Part shown: in pieces, positions 1 to 8,159 of the stretch
How the letters are laid out: each line of letters opens with the position of its first letter
Numbering within the stretch: the first letter of the stretch is position 1
From: Haloferax sulfurifontis ATCC BAA-897
GTDB taxonomy: Archaea > Halobacteriota > Halobacteria > Halobacteriales > Haloferacaceae
Length of the DNA: 64,000 nucleotides
NCBI RefSeq assembly: GCF_000337835.1
Contig: NZ_AOLM01000020.1
Span: forward strand, 173,975 to 237,974
Direction: 5' to 3'
The notes under the pieces: model-generated
The model's database searches: none
What the model was told of the DNA's origin: nothing
The model's input: the letters and a program-made list of their open reading frames with translations, nothing else
Position numbers and translations under genes: made by a program

Positions 1-1038
1 GACGGCCCGGTCCACATGCGCAACCCCCACCGGAAGTCCGACCGAGCGCAGGTCGTCCAGGAGGCCGACCGACTGGTCTCGTTCGTCGACACCGTCGGCC
101 ACGAGCCGTGGCTCCGAACGACGATTCGCGGCCTCGTCGGCCAACGCCTCGACTACGGCCTGCTCGTCGTCGCCGCCGACGACGGCCCGACGCGGACGAC
201 CCGCGAACACCTCGGCATCCTGCTCGCCATGGAGCTTCCGACGGTCGTCGCCATCACGAAGGTCGACGCCGTCTCCGAGGAGCGCGCCGCCGAGGTCGAA
301 CGCGAGGTCGAGCGCCTCCTCCGCGACGTGGGCCGGACGCCCCTGAGCGTCGAGCGCCACGGCGTCGACGCCGCCGTCGAGGAGATAAGCGAGTCGGTCG
401 TCCCGCTGTTCCTGACGAGCGCGGTCACGATGGACGGCCTCGACGACCTCGACCGGCTGTTCGAGGCGCTCCCGAAGCGGAGCGCCGCCGAGGGCGAGTT
501 CAAGATGTACATCGACCGGACCTACTCGGTCACGGGCGTCGGCGCGGTCGCCTCGGGCACGGTCAACTCCGGGGCGGTCGAGGCCGGCGACACACTGCTC
601 TTGGGACCGATGTCCGACGGCGAGTTCCGCGAGGTCGAGGTCCGCTCCATCGAGATGCACTACCACCGGGTCGACCGGGCCAACGCCGGCCGCATCGTCG
701 GCATCGCCCTGAAGGGCGTCCGCGAGTCCGAAATCGAACGCGGTATGGTGCTCCTCCCCGCCGACTCGGAGCCAGCCGCCGTCCGCGAGTTCGAAGCCGA
801 CGTGATGGTGCTCAACCACCCGACGCGGATTCAGGAGGGCTACGAGCCGGTCGTCCACCTCGAAACCATCTCCGAGGCGGCAATCTTCCACCCCGACGGC
901 GGGCGGCTCCTGCCGGGCGACACCGGCACGACCCGCGTGGAGTTCAAGTTCCGCTCGTACTTCGTCGAGGTGGGCCAGCGGTTCGTCTTCCGCGAGGGGC
1001 GGTCCAAGGGCGTCGGCACCGTGACGAAGGTCGACTAG
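1..1038 (+). CDS. GTPBP1/GTPBP2-like translational GTPase, 3' part
   Basis: The reading frame is open from the first base, so the gene starts upstream of the window and lacks its P-loop here. The visible part has the G3 motif DTVGHE and the G4 motif TKVD, followed by EF-Tu-like beta-barrel domains II and III ending in a GVGTVTKVD strand. The motif FVEVGQRFVFREGRSKGVGTV is typical of the EF-Tu C-terminal domain. Archaeal members of the GTPBP1 family are predicted translational GTPases with a role in mRNA or ribosome quality control. That role is known for eukaryotic relatives and is only inferred here. Confidence 0.85.
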   Translation, partial: DGPVHMRNPHRKSDRAQVVQEADRLVSFVDTVGHEPWLRTTIRGLVGQRLDYGLLVVAADDGPTRTTREHLGILLAMELPTVVAITKVDAVSEERAAEVEREVERLLRDVGRTPLSVERHGVDAAVEEISESVVPLFLTSAVTMDGLDDLDRLFEALPKRSAAEGEFKMYIDRTYSVTGVGAVASGTVNSGAVEAGDTLLLGPMSDGEFREVEVRSIEMHYHRVDRANAGRIVGIALKGVRESEIERGMVLLPADSEPAAVREFEADVMVLNHPTRIQEGYEPVVHLETISEAAIFHPDGGRLLPGDTGTTRVEFKFRSYFVEVGQRFVFREGRSKGVGTVTKVD

Positions 1039-1077
1039 AATAGCACGGACGGCGACGCAGATTCGCCTCGCCGACGG

Positions 1078-1569
1078 TCAGGCCGCGTCTTCGACCGCGA
1101 CGTAGCCGTCCGGTCGGTTTTCCGCCGCGTCGAACAGCACCGCCCAGTCGAGGAGCCGCGCGACTCTGTCGCGCCAGCGCGACTCCCACCCCTCGGGGTC
1201 GCGGTGGCGCTCCCAGTTCGGCACGGTCGGCTCGAACGCCTCGAACACCGCGTCCGCGGACGTCGGCTCGTCGCCGAGGGCGTCGAGCGCCTCGCGCGCG
1301 CCGAAGACGTTCTCTTCGAACGCGCTCCGCAGGTCGTCGGCGTCGGGGTCGTCGCGGACGCGCTCGAAGCCGCGGCTCACCTCGCGGGCGAGGCCGAGCG
1401 ACTGGCAGAACACGAGCCAGTCGCGGCCCTCGTCGGGCGTCACGTCGAGTCGGGTCGCCACTCGGCCACAGCAGTCGTCTTCGGACCCCGGAATCAGGGG
1501 GACGGCGCGGTGGGCGTCCCACAGTCGGTCGAGGGAGTCAGGCGCGGGCGGGACCGGCTTGCGCCTCAC
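1078..1569 (-). CDS. Uncharacterised acidic haloarchaeal protein
   Basis: This is a 163-residue soluble protein that I cannot assign to a named family. It has no signal peptide or membrane segment and is rich in Asp, Glu and Arg, with several Trp in the C-terminal half (NWERHRDPEGWESRWRDR). It starts with GTG, and that start overlaps the TGA of the upstream mch gene in a GTGA, so the two are probably translationally coupled and transcribed together. Co-expression with mch could point to C1 metabolism, but nothing in the protein itself shows this. Confidence 0.7.
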   Translation of the reverse strand: MRRKPVPPAPDSLDRLWDAHRAVPLIPGSEDDCCGRVATRLDVTPDEGRDWLVFCQSLGLAREVSRGFERVRDDPDADDLRSAFEENVFGAREALDALGDEPTSADAVFEAFEPTVPNWERHRDPEGWESRWRDRVARLLDWAVLFDAAENRPDGYVAVEDAA

Positions 1570-2498
1570 AGTCCGAACGACTCGGCGAGCACGTCCTCGT
1601 CGGTCTCGCCGAGGGTGTACGTCGGCCCGTCGACCACGTCGACCGTGACCTGCGCGGGGCCGAACACGTCGGGGTCGACCTCGCCGAAGTCCCAGTCGGC
1701 GTCCTCGAACAGCTGTTCGAACGGAACGCCGTAGTCAGCCCCGGCCGTGGATATCGCGCGGTCGAAGTCGTCGAAGTCCTCGCTGACGGTGACGTGGACG
1801 CGCCCGCCGTAGGCGACGGCGTCGTTCGTCCGACCCATGGCGACGCTCTCGTCGTAGCTGACGGGGGCGAGCGGGGCGGAGCCGTTGATAGAGAGGACGT
1901 TCGTCGGGTCGTACCCCGCCTCGAAGAGGTTGAAGACGGCGAGTTCGGCGGCGCGGGCCGCGCCCGTGACGCTTCCGACGAGCGAGCCGGTCGCGTAGGT
2001 CGGCAGGAAGACGGCGCTCGGTTCGAGGCCGGTCGTCTCCGCGACGTGTTCGGCCACCTCGTCGGTCGGAAGGTCGATGCTCTCGACGGCGAGGACCGTC
2101 AGGTCGAACTCGTCGTAGTAGCCGAGGTGGTGGAACTCCTCTTCCTCGCCGACCAGCGCGCGGGCCGGGCCGGAGCCGAGACCGTCGAAGCCGTCGAAGG
2201 TGAGCTCCCAACCGGCCTTCTGCGAGCAGAGGAGCGCGAGCGCCGGGCGGTCGGTGGAGAGTTCGACGTGCGGACGGGGCGTGCCGGCGACCTCGCCCAT
2301 CCGCGTCTGTACCGTGGCGAGACCCGCGGTCTGAATCTCCGCGAGGAGCATCCCCGCTTCGACACCGCCGTCGGCGTCGACGCCGAAGTCGATGACCGTC
2401 GCGCCCGAGTCGAGTTCGTAGCCCTCGATGCCGAGCTCTCCGGCGAAGTCGAGCGCCTCGTCGACCAGTTCGATGGCCATCCGATTGATGCTGTCCAT
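1566..2498 (-). CDS. mch: Methenyltetrahydromethanopterin cyclohydrolase
   Basis: The 310-residue protein has the full Mch length and typical segments: an N-terminal MDSINRMAIELVDEAL helix, then GATVIDFGVDADGGVEAG and the LPTYATGSLVGSVTGAARAAE region. The enzyme interconverts N5,N10-methenyl- and N5-formyl-tetrahydromethanopterin. In non-methanogenic haloarchaea, which use tetrahydrofolate-type C1 carriers, the homologue is thought to serve C1-carrier interconversion, so the exact pterin is uncertain. It is the first gene of a two-gene minus-strand unit with the 163-residue protein downstream. Confidence 0.92.
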   Translation of the reverse strand: MDSINRMAIELVDEALDFAGELGIEGYELDSGATVIDFGVDADGGVEAGMLLAEIQTAGLATVQTRMGEVAGTPRPHVELSTDRPALALLCSQKAGWELTFDGFDGLGSGPARALVGEEEEFHHLGYYDEFDLTVLAVESIDLPTDEVAEHVAETTGLEPSAVFLPTYATGSLVGSVTGAARAAELAVFNLFEAGYDPTNVLSINGSAPLAPVSYDESVAMGRTNDAVAYGGRVHVTVSEDFDDFDRAISTAGADYGVPFEQLFEDADWDFGEVDPDVFGPAQVTVDVVDGPTYTLGETDEDVLAESFGL

Positions 2499-2626
2499 GC
2501 GAGGCGATTGCGCGCCTTCGGCTAAAGGGTTTGTCAGTCACCCACCGCTCCGGGTCGCGTGGACGTGTCTCGTGTCTCGTGTCTCGCACGGCGGACCCGC
2601 GTGGCGGGTCGCCGCGGCCCGCGAAG

Positions 2627-2941
2627 CTACTCGCGGTCGCGTCTCGCTTCCCGCCCGAGGTGGGCTTCGACGGCGTCGACCTTGTCGGCGGCCGTCTGGT
2701 CTTTCGTGCGCTTGTCGTCTATCTTCAGGAACGAGCTCACGCGGTCGCCGTCGACCGCCTTGTGAGCCGCGCCGACCGCCGCGAGCAGTTCGTCGATGTC
2801 GTCGGCCTCGATGACCGTTCCCATCGGGTTCGTCTCGTAGGCCACGTCGAAGTCGTCGAGGGCCGCGACGGCCTTTGCGACCTCGCCCGACATGCTCCCT
2901 TCGACGACCGGTGCGACGCTCAACATGGCGATGACTGTCAT
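2627..2941 (-). CDS. MTH1187-family thiamine-binding protein (DUF77)
   Basis: A 104-residue protein with the features of the MTH1187/YkoF-like family: an N-terminal strand MTVIAMLSVAPVVEGSMSGEVA, then YETNPMGTVIEADDIDELLAAV, a segment that lines the ligand site in known structures. Family members are small ferredoxin-fold proteins that bind thiamine or related pyrimidines and form tetramers. The C-terminal tail is charged and probably disordered. The gene stands alone on the minus strand, about 130 bp before mch. Start at ATG 2941. Confidence 0.85.
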   Translation of the reverse strand: MTVIAMLSVAPVVEGSMSGEVAKAVAALDDFDVAYETNPMGTVIEADDIDELLAAVGAAHKAVDGDRVSSFLKIDDKRTKDQTAADKVDAVEAHLGREARRDRE

Positions 2942-3046
2942 GGCCGTACCAACGCGGCACGCGGTAGTAAAACGGGGTGGGCCGAGCCAGCCGGGCCGGC
3001 GACCGAACCGACGAGGCTATGACCTCGAACAGCCACAGATTCCGAT

Positions 3047-3214
3047 ATGTTCCAGAGCCAACTCACTCGGCTGGCGCTCGTGTTGGGGGCGAACGTCGTC
3101 GGCGGGGTCACCCTCGGTTCGGCCATCGGCGGGGCCGTCGGCTACGCGGCGGAGTGGACCGTGACGGGTGCCGTCTTGGGACTGGCAGTCGCCGTCTTCG
3201 CCGTCCGTCGGTAG
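3047..3214 (+). CDS. Small two-helix membrane protein
   Basis: A 55-residue protein beginning MFQSQLTRLALVLG with two hydrophobic, glycine-rich segments (roughly residues 8-32 and 38-53) and an Arg-Arg C-terminus. The Gly-Ala pattern (VVGGVTLGSAIGGAVGYAAE) suggests closely packed transmembrane helices. It has high GC and third-position bias like its neighbours and is followed by a BrkB-family membrane protein on the same strand. I do not recognise a named family. The gene call rests on codon usage and membrane topology only. Confidence 0.55.
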   Translation: MFQSQLTRLALVLGANVVGGVTLGSAIGGAVGYAAEWTVTGAVLGLAVAVFAVRR

Positions 3215-3286
3215 TCGCTCTCACCGAGAGCCGCCGCCGACCGGGCGCGCATCGCGCTTTTCTCGTCAGCCGACGTATCAGCGCCC

Positions 3287-4345
3287 ATGAATCCGCGCGT
3301 CGAGAGAGCGCTCACGCTGGGCCGGGCCATCGCCTACGAGGTCCGGACCGAGCGGCTCACCTTCATGGCGGGCAGTATCGCCTACGGAGCGTTCGTCTCG
3401 CTGTTACCGCTGTTCCTGCTCGTCCTCGCGGCCGTCTCCGCCACCGGTAACAGCGGTCTCCGCGAGAGCGTCATCGCCGTCATCCAGTCCGTCTTGACCC
3501 CCGGCGCGGGCGACGTCATCGTCGCCGAACTGGAGTCGTCGACCCAACTGGCGAGCCTCTCCGTCGTCGGGGTGCTCGTGTTGGTGTGGGGGACGCTCCG
3601 CATCTTTCGCGGCCTCGACACCGCCTTCTCAGACATCTACGAGTCGGAAGCGGCCAACACCTTCGCCGACCAACTCTCCGACGGCATCGTCGTGCTCGTC
3701 ACCGTCGCGGTCGCCGTCGTCGCCGGCGCGCTCATCGAGTCCGCGCTCCCGGCGCTCGACGGGGCGCTCGGGTGGGCCGTCTACCGCGGCCTCCTCGTCG
3801 GCGTCCTGTTCGTGACGTTCTACCCGATGTACTACATCTTCCCCGACGAGGACGTGACCTATCTGGAGGTCGTCCCCGGCACGCTCGTCGCCGCCGTCGG
3901 CCTGACGACCTTCGAGTCGCTGTTCCGGCTCTACGTCGAGTTCAGCAGTCGCGCCCCCGAATCGAGCGTCGTCGCCGGCATCCTCGTCCTCCTGACGTGG
4001 CTCTACTTCAGCGGGCTCGTCATCCTCCTCGGCGCGGCCGTCAACGCGGTGTTGTCGAACCGCTCGCGCGACGTGAACGTTCGCCCGCTGTTCGGCGGCG
4101 TCCCCCTCGACTCGCAGGTCGACACCGTGACTCGCGGGGAAGTGACCGCGGCCATCGAGCGACTCGACCGCCTCGTTGCGGCCGCGCCCGACGAGGACCT
4201 GACGCTTCGCGTCGGCGACGAGTCGGTCACACTTCCCCGGCCAGAGCGGGTCGTCACGGACACCGAAACCAGTCGGTTCCTGCCGGAGGGCCCCGTCAGA
4301 CTGGAACTCAGATGGTCCTCGTGGCCTGACAGTCACGAGGAATGA
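3287..4345 (+). CDS. YihY/virulence factor BrkB family membrane protein
   Basis: The 352-residue protein has the family's six hydrophobic segments and its hallmark N-terminal stretch (ERLTFMAGSIAYGAFVSLLPLFLL, positions 22-45). It also has the YYIFPDEDVTYLEVVPGTLVAA segment and the late helix SGLVILLGAAVNAVL. These proteins were once mis-annotated as RNase BN and are now regarded as membrane proteins of unknown, possibly transport, function. A soluble acidic C-terminal domain of about 90 residues follows the last helix. The stop overlaps an upstream in-frame ATG of the next gene, although that gene's better start is about 40 bp downstream. Confidence 0.85.
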   Translation: MNPRVERALTLGRAIAYEVRTERLTFMAGSIAYGAFVSLLPLFLLVLAAVSATGNSGLRESVIAVIQSVLTPGAGDVIVAELESSTQLASLSVVGVLVLVWGTLRIFRGLDTAFSDIYESEAANTFADQLSDGIVVLVTVAVAVVAGALIESALPALDGALGWAVYRGLLVGVLFVTFYPMYYIFPDEDVTYLEVVPGTLVAAVGLTTFESLFRLYVEFSSRAPESSVVAGILVLLTWLYFSGLVILLGAAVNAVLSNRSRDVNVRPLFGGVPLDSQVDTVTRGEVTAAIERLDRLVAAAPDEDLTLRVGDESVTLPRPERVVTDTETSRFLPEGPVRLELRWSSWPDSHEE

Positions 4346-4383
4346 CGACGGGCGTTATGGGACTGGCGTGCGTATGCGACACT

Positions 4384-4668
4384 ATGGCAATAAAGACACC
4401 AGCCCGCCCGACCCAGCCGGCGCGACCACTCGAAGAGGACCGAACGAAGTGGGAGGCCACCGAGACGACCGCCGAAACTGCCTCGCGAGCGGTCCGACCC
4501 CCGACCGTCGTCGAACACCGGCGACTGCCCGAGAAGAACTTCGGCGAGGCGCAACTCGTCTGGCGGTGTGACGACTGCGGCGAACTCGGCTCGCTGACCG
4601 CGTTCCCGTCGTCGTGTCCCGACTGCGGCGCGGGCCGCGAGGCGCTGTTCTACTTCACTGAGGACTGA
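4384..4668 (+). CDS. Small zinc-ribbon protein, haloarchaeal
   Basis: A 94-residue protein whose C-terminal half holds a rubredoxin-like zinc ribbon: CDDCG at about residue 60 and CPDCG about 17 residues later. It ends in a short acidic tail. An in-frame ATG at 4342 would overlap the preceding gene, but the sequence MAIKTPARPTQPARPL from 4384 looks like the natural N-terminus and the upstream codons look unusual. It probably binds one zinc ion. Its partner or nucleic-acid target is unknown. Confidence 0.65.
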   Translation: MAIKTPARPTQPARPLEEDRTKWEATETTAETASRAVRPPTVVEHRRLPEKNFGEAQLVWRCDDCGELGSLTAFPSSCPDCGAGREALFYFTED

Positions 4669-4739
4669 CCCCCTCGGTCGAGCGCGGTCCGCCACCGGCC
4701 GACCGCGACCGTTTTCCCGCCGGCCGACGATCCACGGAT

Positions 4740-4991
4740 ATGTACCTCTCTCACCCCGTCCGTCGCATGCGCGACGACCCTCTGGACGGCGAGGTCGTGG
4801 CGCTCCGCGTCGAACCAGCGGACGACGCCCGCGAGGCGCTCGAAACCCGCGTCGAGTCGCTCGGCGGAAGCCTCGAACGTGAACTCCGATTCGGCGGCGT
4901 CGTTGTCTCGCTCGCGGAGTCGGCCGTCTCCGACCTGTGCGAACTCGACGGCATCGAGCGAATCGAGACGGCCGACACGCTCGGCTACTGA
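4740..4991 (+). CDS. Small acidic protein, possibly I9-propeptide-like
   Basis: An 83-residue protein with no signal peptide. The alternating pattern (VVALRVEPADDAREALETRVESLGG, then FGGVVVSLAESAVSDLCELDGIERIE) resembles the alpha/beta fold of subtilisin propeptides (inhibitor I9), where the end DGIERIE matches the usual last strand. That resemblance is by eye and not proven. High-GC codon use supports a real gene, and it stands alone between a zinc-ribbon protein and a small membrane-protein pair. Confidence 0.55.
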   Translation: MYLSHPVRRMRDDPLDGEVVALRVEPADDAREALETRVESLGGSLERELRFGGVVVSLAESAVSDLCELDGIERIETADTLGY

Positions 4992-5075
4992 TTCTTCGCC
5001 CGCGCGTGCGAGAACGGGACGGTCCGCTCGGGCATTAGTGTCAACTACTTAGTAGACCCCCTGCGGACGTGGCGT

Positions 5076-5165
5076 ATGGTCCGTCTGCCCTCCCGAATTG
5101 CGCGAGTGACCGGTGTCGTCGCCGCCGCACTCATCGCCCTCGTGACGTTCCCGACCGTATCATGA
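5076..5165 (+). CDS. 29-residue single-helix membrane peptide
   Basis: The short frame encodes a basic N-terminus MVRLPSRIARVTG followed by one hydrophobic helix (VVAAALIALVTFP). Its TGA overlaps the ATG of the next membrane protein in an ATGA, the common haloarchaeal coupling arrangement. That overlap and the positive-inside topology are the main reasons to believe in it. No family is recognised. It may be a small partner or leader for the membrane protein that follows. Confidence 0.5.
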   Translation: MVRLPSRIARVTGVVAAALIALVTFPTVS

Positions 5166-5452
5166 GCCCCCTCACCGACCTCGGGGGGCTCCCCCTGCTC
5201 GTCGCGTACCTGTTGCTCCTCGCGGGCACGGCCGTGCAGTATCGGCGCGAGAAGCTCTCCGGCACGCGGGCGGTTCTCCTCGTCGGGATGTGTCTCACGT
5301 GGCTCTCGTACGCCCTCTTGCAGGTGACGCAAGGCGGGGTCGTGCCGACGGGCACGCCGCTCAACTACGCCCTCGACGCGCTCGCCGTCGTCGTCCTCGT
5401 CGCCGGCGTGGCCGCGATGGCCTGGTGGTGGCGGACGCGGGACGAAACGTGA
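5162..5452 (+). CDS. Small three-helix membrane protein
   Basis: A 96-residue protein starting MSPLTDLGGLPLLVAYLLLL with three hydrophobic segments, at about residues 8-22, 36-52 and 70-90, ending in WWWRTRDET. The start at 5162 was chosen because it overlaps the stop of the 29-residue upstream peptide. An in-frame ATG at 5069 would give an arginine-rich shadow sequence. The family is unknown. It is followed by a gene-free stretch and the tRNA-Gly pair. Confidence 0.65.
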   Translation: MSPLTDLGGLPLLVAYLLLLAGTAVQYRREKLSGTRAVLLVGMCLTWLSYALLQVTQGGVVPTGTPLNYALDALAVVVLVAGVAAMAWWWRTRDET

Positions 5453-5849
5453 GAGTTTCCGGGGGCGCGTCGCTGACGGGGTTGCGTTCGGAGACGTGCG
5501 TCGGCCGGGAGTTCACCGAGCACCGTGAGATGAACGCAGGCGCACCGGCGAGACCGGCGGTCGAGTCGGTGAGACGGGGTTTGAGCCGAGCCGAGACGAT
5601 TTCCTCGCGATGCTCGGAACTGCGTCTCGTCGGGTTCGAAATCCCAGCGTCCCGCACACAGCCTCAAGACCGAGAGACACGGAGGTCTCTCGGAGGTTTG
5701 TGTTCGGCAGAAGTGCGTCGGCTGGGATTTGAACTCCACTCGCTCACTCGCGTTCGCTCGCTAGTTCAAATCCCAGCGTCCCGCATTCACAACTCACAGT
5801 CCGAGCGACACGCACAGCGGTCGCTCGGAAGGTAGATTCGTTGTAGAAG
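5453..5849. other. Gene-free stretch with scrambled tRNA 3'-end copies
   Basis: I see no protein gene here. The right half holds two tandem, diverged units (5639-5734 and 5768-5870). Each begins with a plus-strand piece aaatcccagcgtcccgca, which looks like a tRNA T-arm/acceptor end. Each then has an inverted repeat (ccgagagac/gtctctcgg in the first, ccgagcgac/gtcgctcgg in the second) and ends with a minus-strand copy of the tRNA-Gly 3' end. The first unit's tRNA-Gly end is a detached fragment, and the second is the real gene. Confidence 0.7.
5721..5777. repeat. 15-bp perfect inverted repeat made of tRNA T-arm sequence
   Basis: GCTGGGATTTGAACT at 5721-5735 is the exact reverse complement of AGTTCAAATCCCAGC at 5763-5777, with a 27-nt CT-rich spacer. 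The left arm equals the T-arm region of the neighbouring tRNA-Gly gene, and the right arm runs on into a different acceptor-like end. Two tRNA 3' ends thus face outward with no tRNA bodies between them. Confidence 0.8.
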
Positions 5850-5920
5850 TGCGTCGGCTGGGATTTGAACCCAGGTTGTGACCATGGCAAGGTCACGTGA
5901 TACCACTACACTACCGACGC
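5850..5920 (-). tRNA. tRNA-Gly(GCC), copy 1
   Basis: Read on the minus strand, the gene begins GCGTCGGTAGTGTAGTGG and folds into a full cloverleaf. The acceptor stem is GCGTCGG/CCGACGC, the anticodon arm TGACC-TTGCCAT-GGTCA has anticodon GCC, and the T arm contains GTTTGAAT. The discriminator base is A and no CCA is encoded. It lies 12 bp before a nearly identical copy on the same strand, so the pair is likely one transcript. Confidence 0.95.
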
Positions 5921-5932
5921 ATGTGGTGGAAG

Positions 5933-6003
5933 TGCGCTGGCTGGGATTTGAACCCAGGTTGTGACCATGGCAAGGTCACGTGATACCACTACACTACCAG
6001 CGC
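5933..6003 (-). tRNA. tRNA-Gly(GCC), copy 2
   Basis: The minus-strand sequence starts GCGCTGGTAGTGTAGTGG and has the same D, anticodon and T arms as copy 1, with anticodon GCC. The acceptor stem differs by a compensated change (GCGCTGG pairs with CCAGCGC), which argues that both copies are functional. No CCA is encoded. It is the upstream copy in the direction of transcription. Confidence 0.95.
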
Positions 6004-6230
6004 ATTCCGCGTGTATCGTGGCGTGCTACTGCGTTACTCGATAGTGTCGGGTTGATAAATAAGGCTTGCGAAACGGGGGAGAAATCGGGCGACGGCGCGC
6101 CACCTGCTACCACGTGAGATTCGCCCTCGGCGACCTGTCGCCGACCGTGTAATTATGTACCACGCGACATTCGCCAATCTCCCGCAAACTGGGTCGTGGG
6201 ACGCTCTATCACCCCAGAACGGATTCGCTA

Positions 6231-6241
6231 CTCTTTTAGGT
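6231..6241 (+). promoter_or_regulatory. Likely TATA box of the ribosomal operon
   Basis: The T-rich element ctcttttaggt lies about 55 bp before the first operon gene, in an otherwise GC-rich stretch. This gives an expected transcription start near 6265 and a short leader. No other TATA-like element is seen between the tRNA genes and the operon in this direction. Confidence 0.45.
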
Positions 6242-6292
6242 AGGCCCCCGGTACAAACGCCACAGTCTAGACGAGACGAGGATGAACCCGGC

Positions 6293-7135
6293 ATGAAACT
6301 CAGCGTACTCGTGCCGTCCTCACTCGTCCGGGAAGCCGAAGACAAACGCGAGGCAACTCGCAAACTCGGCTACGTCGCCCGCGCGGCGGCGGTCTTCCGG
6401 GCGAACGAACTCGTCGTCTTCCCCGACGAAGACGGCGAGAACAAGTGGGGCGGCGAGTTCGTCGAAACCGTACTTCGGTACGCCGCGACGCCCCCCTACC
6501 TCCGCAAGGAGGTCTGGGGCAAGCGCGACGAACTCCGCTACGCTGGAATCTTGCCGCCCGTTCTCGTCGCGTCTACGACCGCGGACGACTCCGACGAGTC
6601 GCCCGCGTTGCGAGAAGGAATCGTGACCGAGGTCGGACCTGACGACCGCGTTCGGGTCAATTGCGGAATGCAACACCCGATCTCCCTGTTCGTCCCTCCC
6701 GGGATGGACCTCACAGAGGGAGAGCGCGTCGCTGTCAGGATCTCTTCGCGAGAACCGGTCCGTGCGCGGATCGTCGACGAGCCCCGTCCGGGCTTCGACG
6801 TATCCCGCATGGACCTCACGGAAGCACTCGGCAGGCCGGATGCGGGCGTGCGAATCGCCACGTCTCGCTATGGCGAACCGCTGTCGGTCCCCACATTGGG
6901 TGACTTGACGGCCCGCATCACCGATGCCGGCGGCATGACCGTCGTCTTCGGGTCGCCGGGCCGTGGGCTTCCGGACATGCTCGGGATGCCTCCCGAGGAT
7001 GTTGCAGACGTCGAACCTTCCGTTGGTCCGGGGTTCGACCTCTGGCTCAATACGATTCCGCGACAGGGCAGTGAGGTCGTGCGAACAGAAGAAGCGATGT
7101 TCGCCTCCCTCGCCTCCCTGACACTCACGGAGTGA
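6293..7135 (+). CDS. SPOUT-family RNA methyltransferase (DUF171-type)
   Basis: This 280-residue protein begins MKLSVLVPSSLVREAEDK and ends with a SPOUT-like segment (GMTVVFGSPGRGLPDMLG) that would form the knotted AdoMet site, followed by WLNTIPRQGSEVVRTEEA. A central OB-like insert (REGIVTEVGPDDRVRVNCG) is typical of this family. Relatives are putative rRNA uridine-N3 methyltransferases. The start at 6293 was chosen over upstream in-frame ATG 6155 because it follows the promoter-like box and matches the family's N-terminus. It is the first gene of the ribosomal operon, which fits an rRNA-modification role. Confidence 0.85.
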   Translation: MKLSVLVPSSLVREAEDKREATRKLGYVARAAAVFRANELVVFPDEDGENKWGGEFVETVLRYAATPPYLRKEVWGKRDELRYAGILPPVLVASTTADDSDESPALREGIVTEVGPDDRVRVNCGMQHPISLFVPPGMDLTEGERVAVRISSREPVRARIVDEPRPGFDVSRMDLTEALGRPDAGVRIATSRYGEPLSVPTLGDLTARITDAGGMTVVFGSPGRGLPDMLGMPPEDVADVEPSVGPGFDLWLNTIPRQGSEVVRTEEAMFASLASLTLTE

Positions 7136-7139
7136 ATCC

Positions 7140-8156
7140 ATGCCACAACCAAGCAGACCACGAAAAGGCTCGATGGGCTTCAGCCCGCGCAAGCGAGCAG
7201 TCAAGGAGGTTCCACGCATCAAGTCGTGGCCGTCCGACGACGGCTCTCCCGCGCTGCAGGGCTTCGCCGGTTACAAGGCCGGTATGACCCACGTGATGAT
7301 GGTCAACGACGAGGCAGACTCCCCCCGCGAAGGAATGGAGGAGTCCGTCCCGGTGACCGTCGTCGAGACGCCGCCGATGCGCGCCGTCGCCCTTCGCGCC
7401 TACGAGCAGACGCCGTACGGTATGAAGCCGCAGACCGAGGTCTGGGCGGGCGAGTTCCACGACGAACTCGACCGCGTCCTCGACCTGCCGGCAGAAGACA
7501 CGTTCGACTCGGACGCCGACGCGCTTCGCGAGGCCGTCGAGGCCGGCGAAGTCGATGACCTCCGCGTCATCACGCACACGGTGCCCTCCGAGCTCGCGAA
7601 CGTGCCCAAGAAGAAGCCCGACGTGATGGAGACTCGCGTCGGCGGCGGCTCCATGGTGGAGCGCGCCGACTTCGCCCTCGACCTCGTTGCCGAGGGCGGC
7701 GAACACGAGATGTCCGACGTGTTCCGCGCCGGCGAGTACCTCGACGCCGCGGGTGTCACGAAGGGTAAGGGTACGCAGGGTCCCGTCAAGCGATGGGGCG
7801 TCCAGAAGCGTAAGGGCAAGCACGCCCGCCAGGGCTGGAGACGCCGTATTGGCAACCTCGGCCCCTGGAACCCGTCCCGTGTCCGCTCTACGGTTCCGCA
7901 ACTCGGTCAGACTGGCTACCACCAGCGCACCGAGCTCAACAAGCGCCTCATCGACCTCGGTGAGGGCGACGACGCCTCCGTCGACGGTGGCTTCGTCAAC
8001 TACGGCGAGGTCGACGGCTCCTACGCGCTCATCAAGGGCTCGCTCCCGGGCCCCAACAAGCGCCTCCTGCGGTTCCGCCCGGCCATCCGGCCGAACGACC
8101 AGCCGCGCCTCGACCCCGAGGTGCGCTACGTCTCTACCGCATCGAACCAGGGTTAA
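7140..8156 (+). CDS. rpl3: Ribosomal protein uL3
   Basis: A 338-residue archaeal L3 beginning MPQPSRPRKGSMGFSPRKRA. The central loop that reaches towards the peptidyl transferase centre is present (TKGKGTQGPVKRWGVQKRKG, then HARQGWRRRIGNLGPWNPSR). It is the first ribosomal-protein gene of the S10-type cluster, 4 bp after the SPOUT methyltransferase gene. An acidic insertion around residues 100-140 is typical of halophile L3. Confidence 0.98.
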   Translation: MPQPSRPRKGSMGFSPRKRAVKEVPRIKSWPSDDGSPALQGFAGYKAGMTHVMMVNDEADSPREGMEESVPVTVVETPPMRAVALRAYEQTPYGMKPQTEVWAGEFHDELDRVLDLPAEDTFDSDADALREAVEAGEVDDLRVITHTVPSELANVPKKKPDVMETRVGGGSMVERADFALDLVAEGGEHEMSDVFRAGEYLDAAGVTKGKGTQGPVKRWGVQKRKGKHARQGWRRRIGNLGPWNPSRVRSTVPQLGQTGYHQRTELNKRLIDLGEGDDASVDGGFVNYGEVDGSYALIKGSLPGPNKRLLRFRPAIRPNDQPRLDPEVRYVSTASNQG

Positions 8157-8159
8157 ACC

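Noticed and set aside
2558..2590. Short tandem gtgtctc repeats upstream of mch
   Set aside because: Only about three units, in a spacer without other signals; likely chance or minor slippage.
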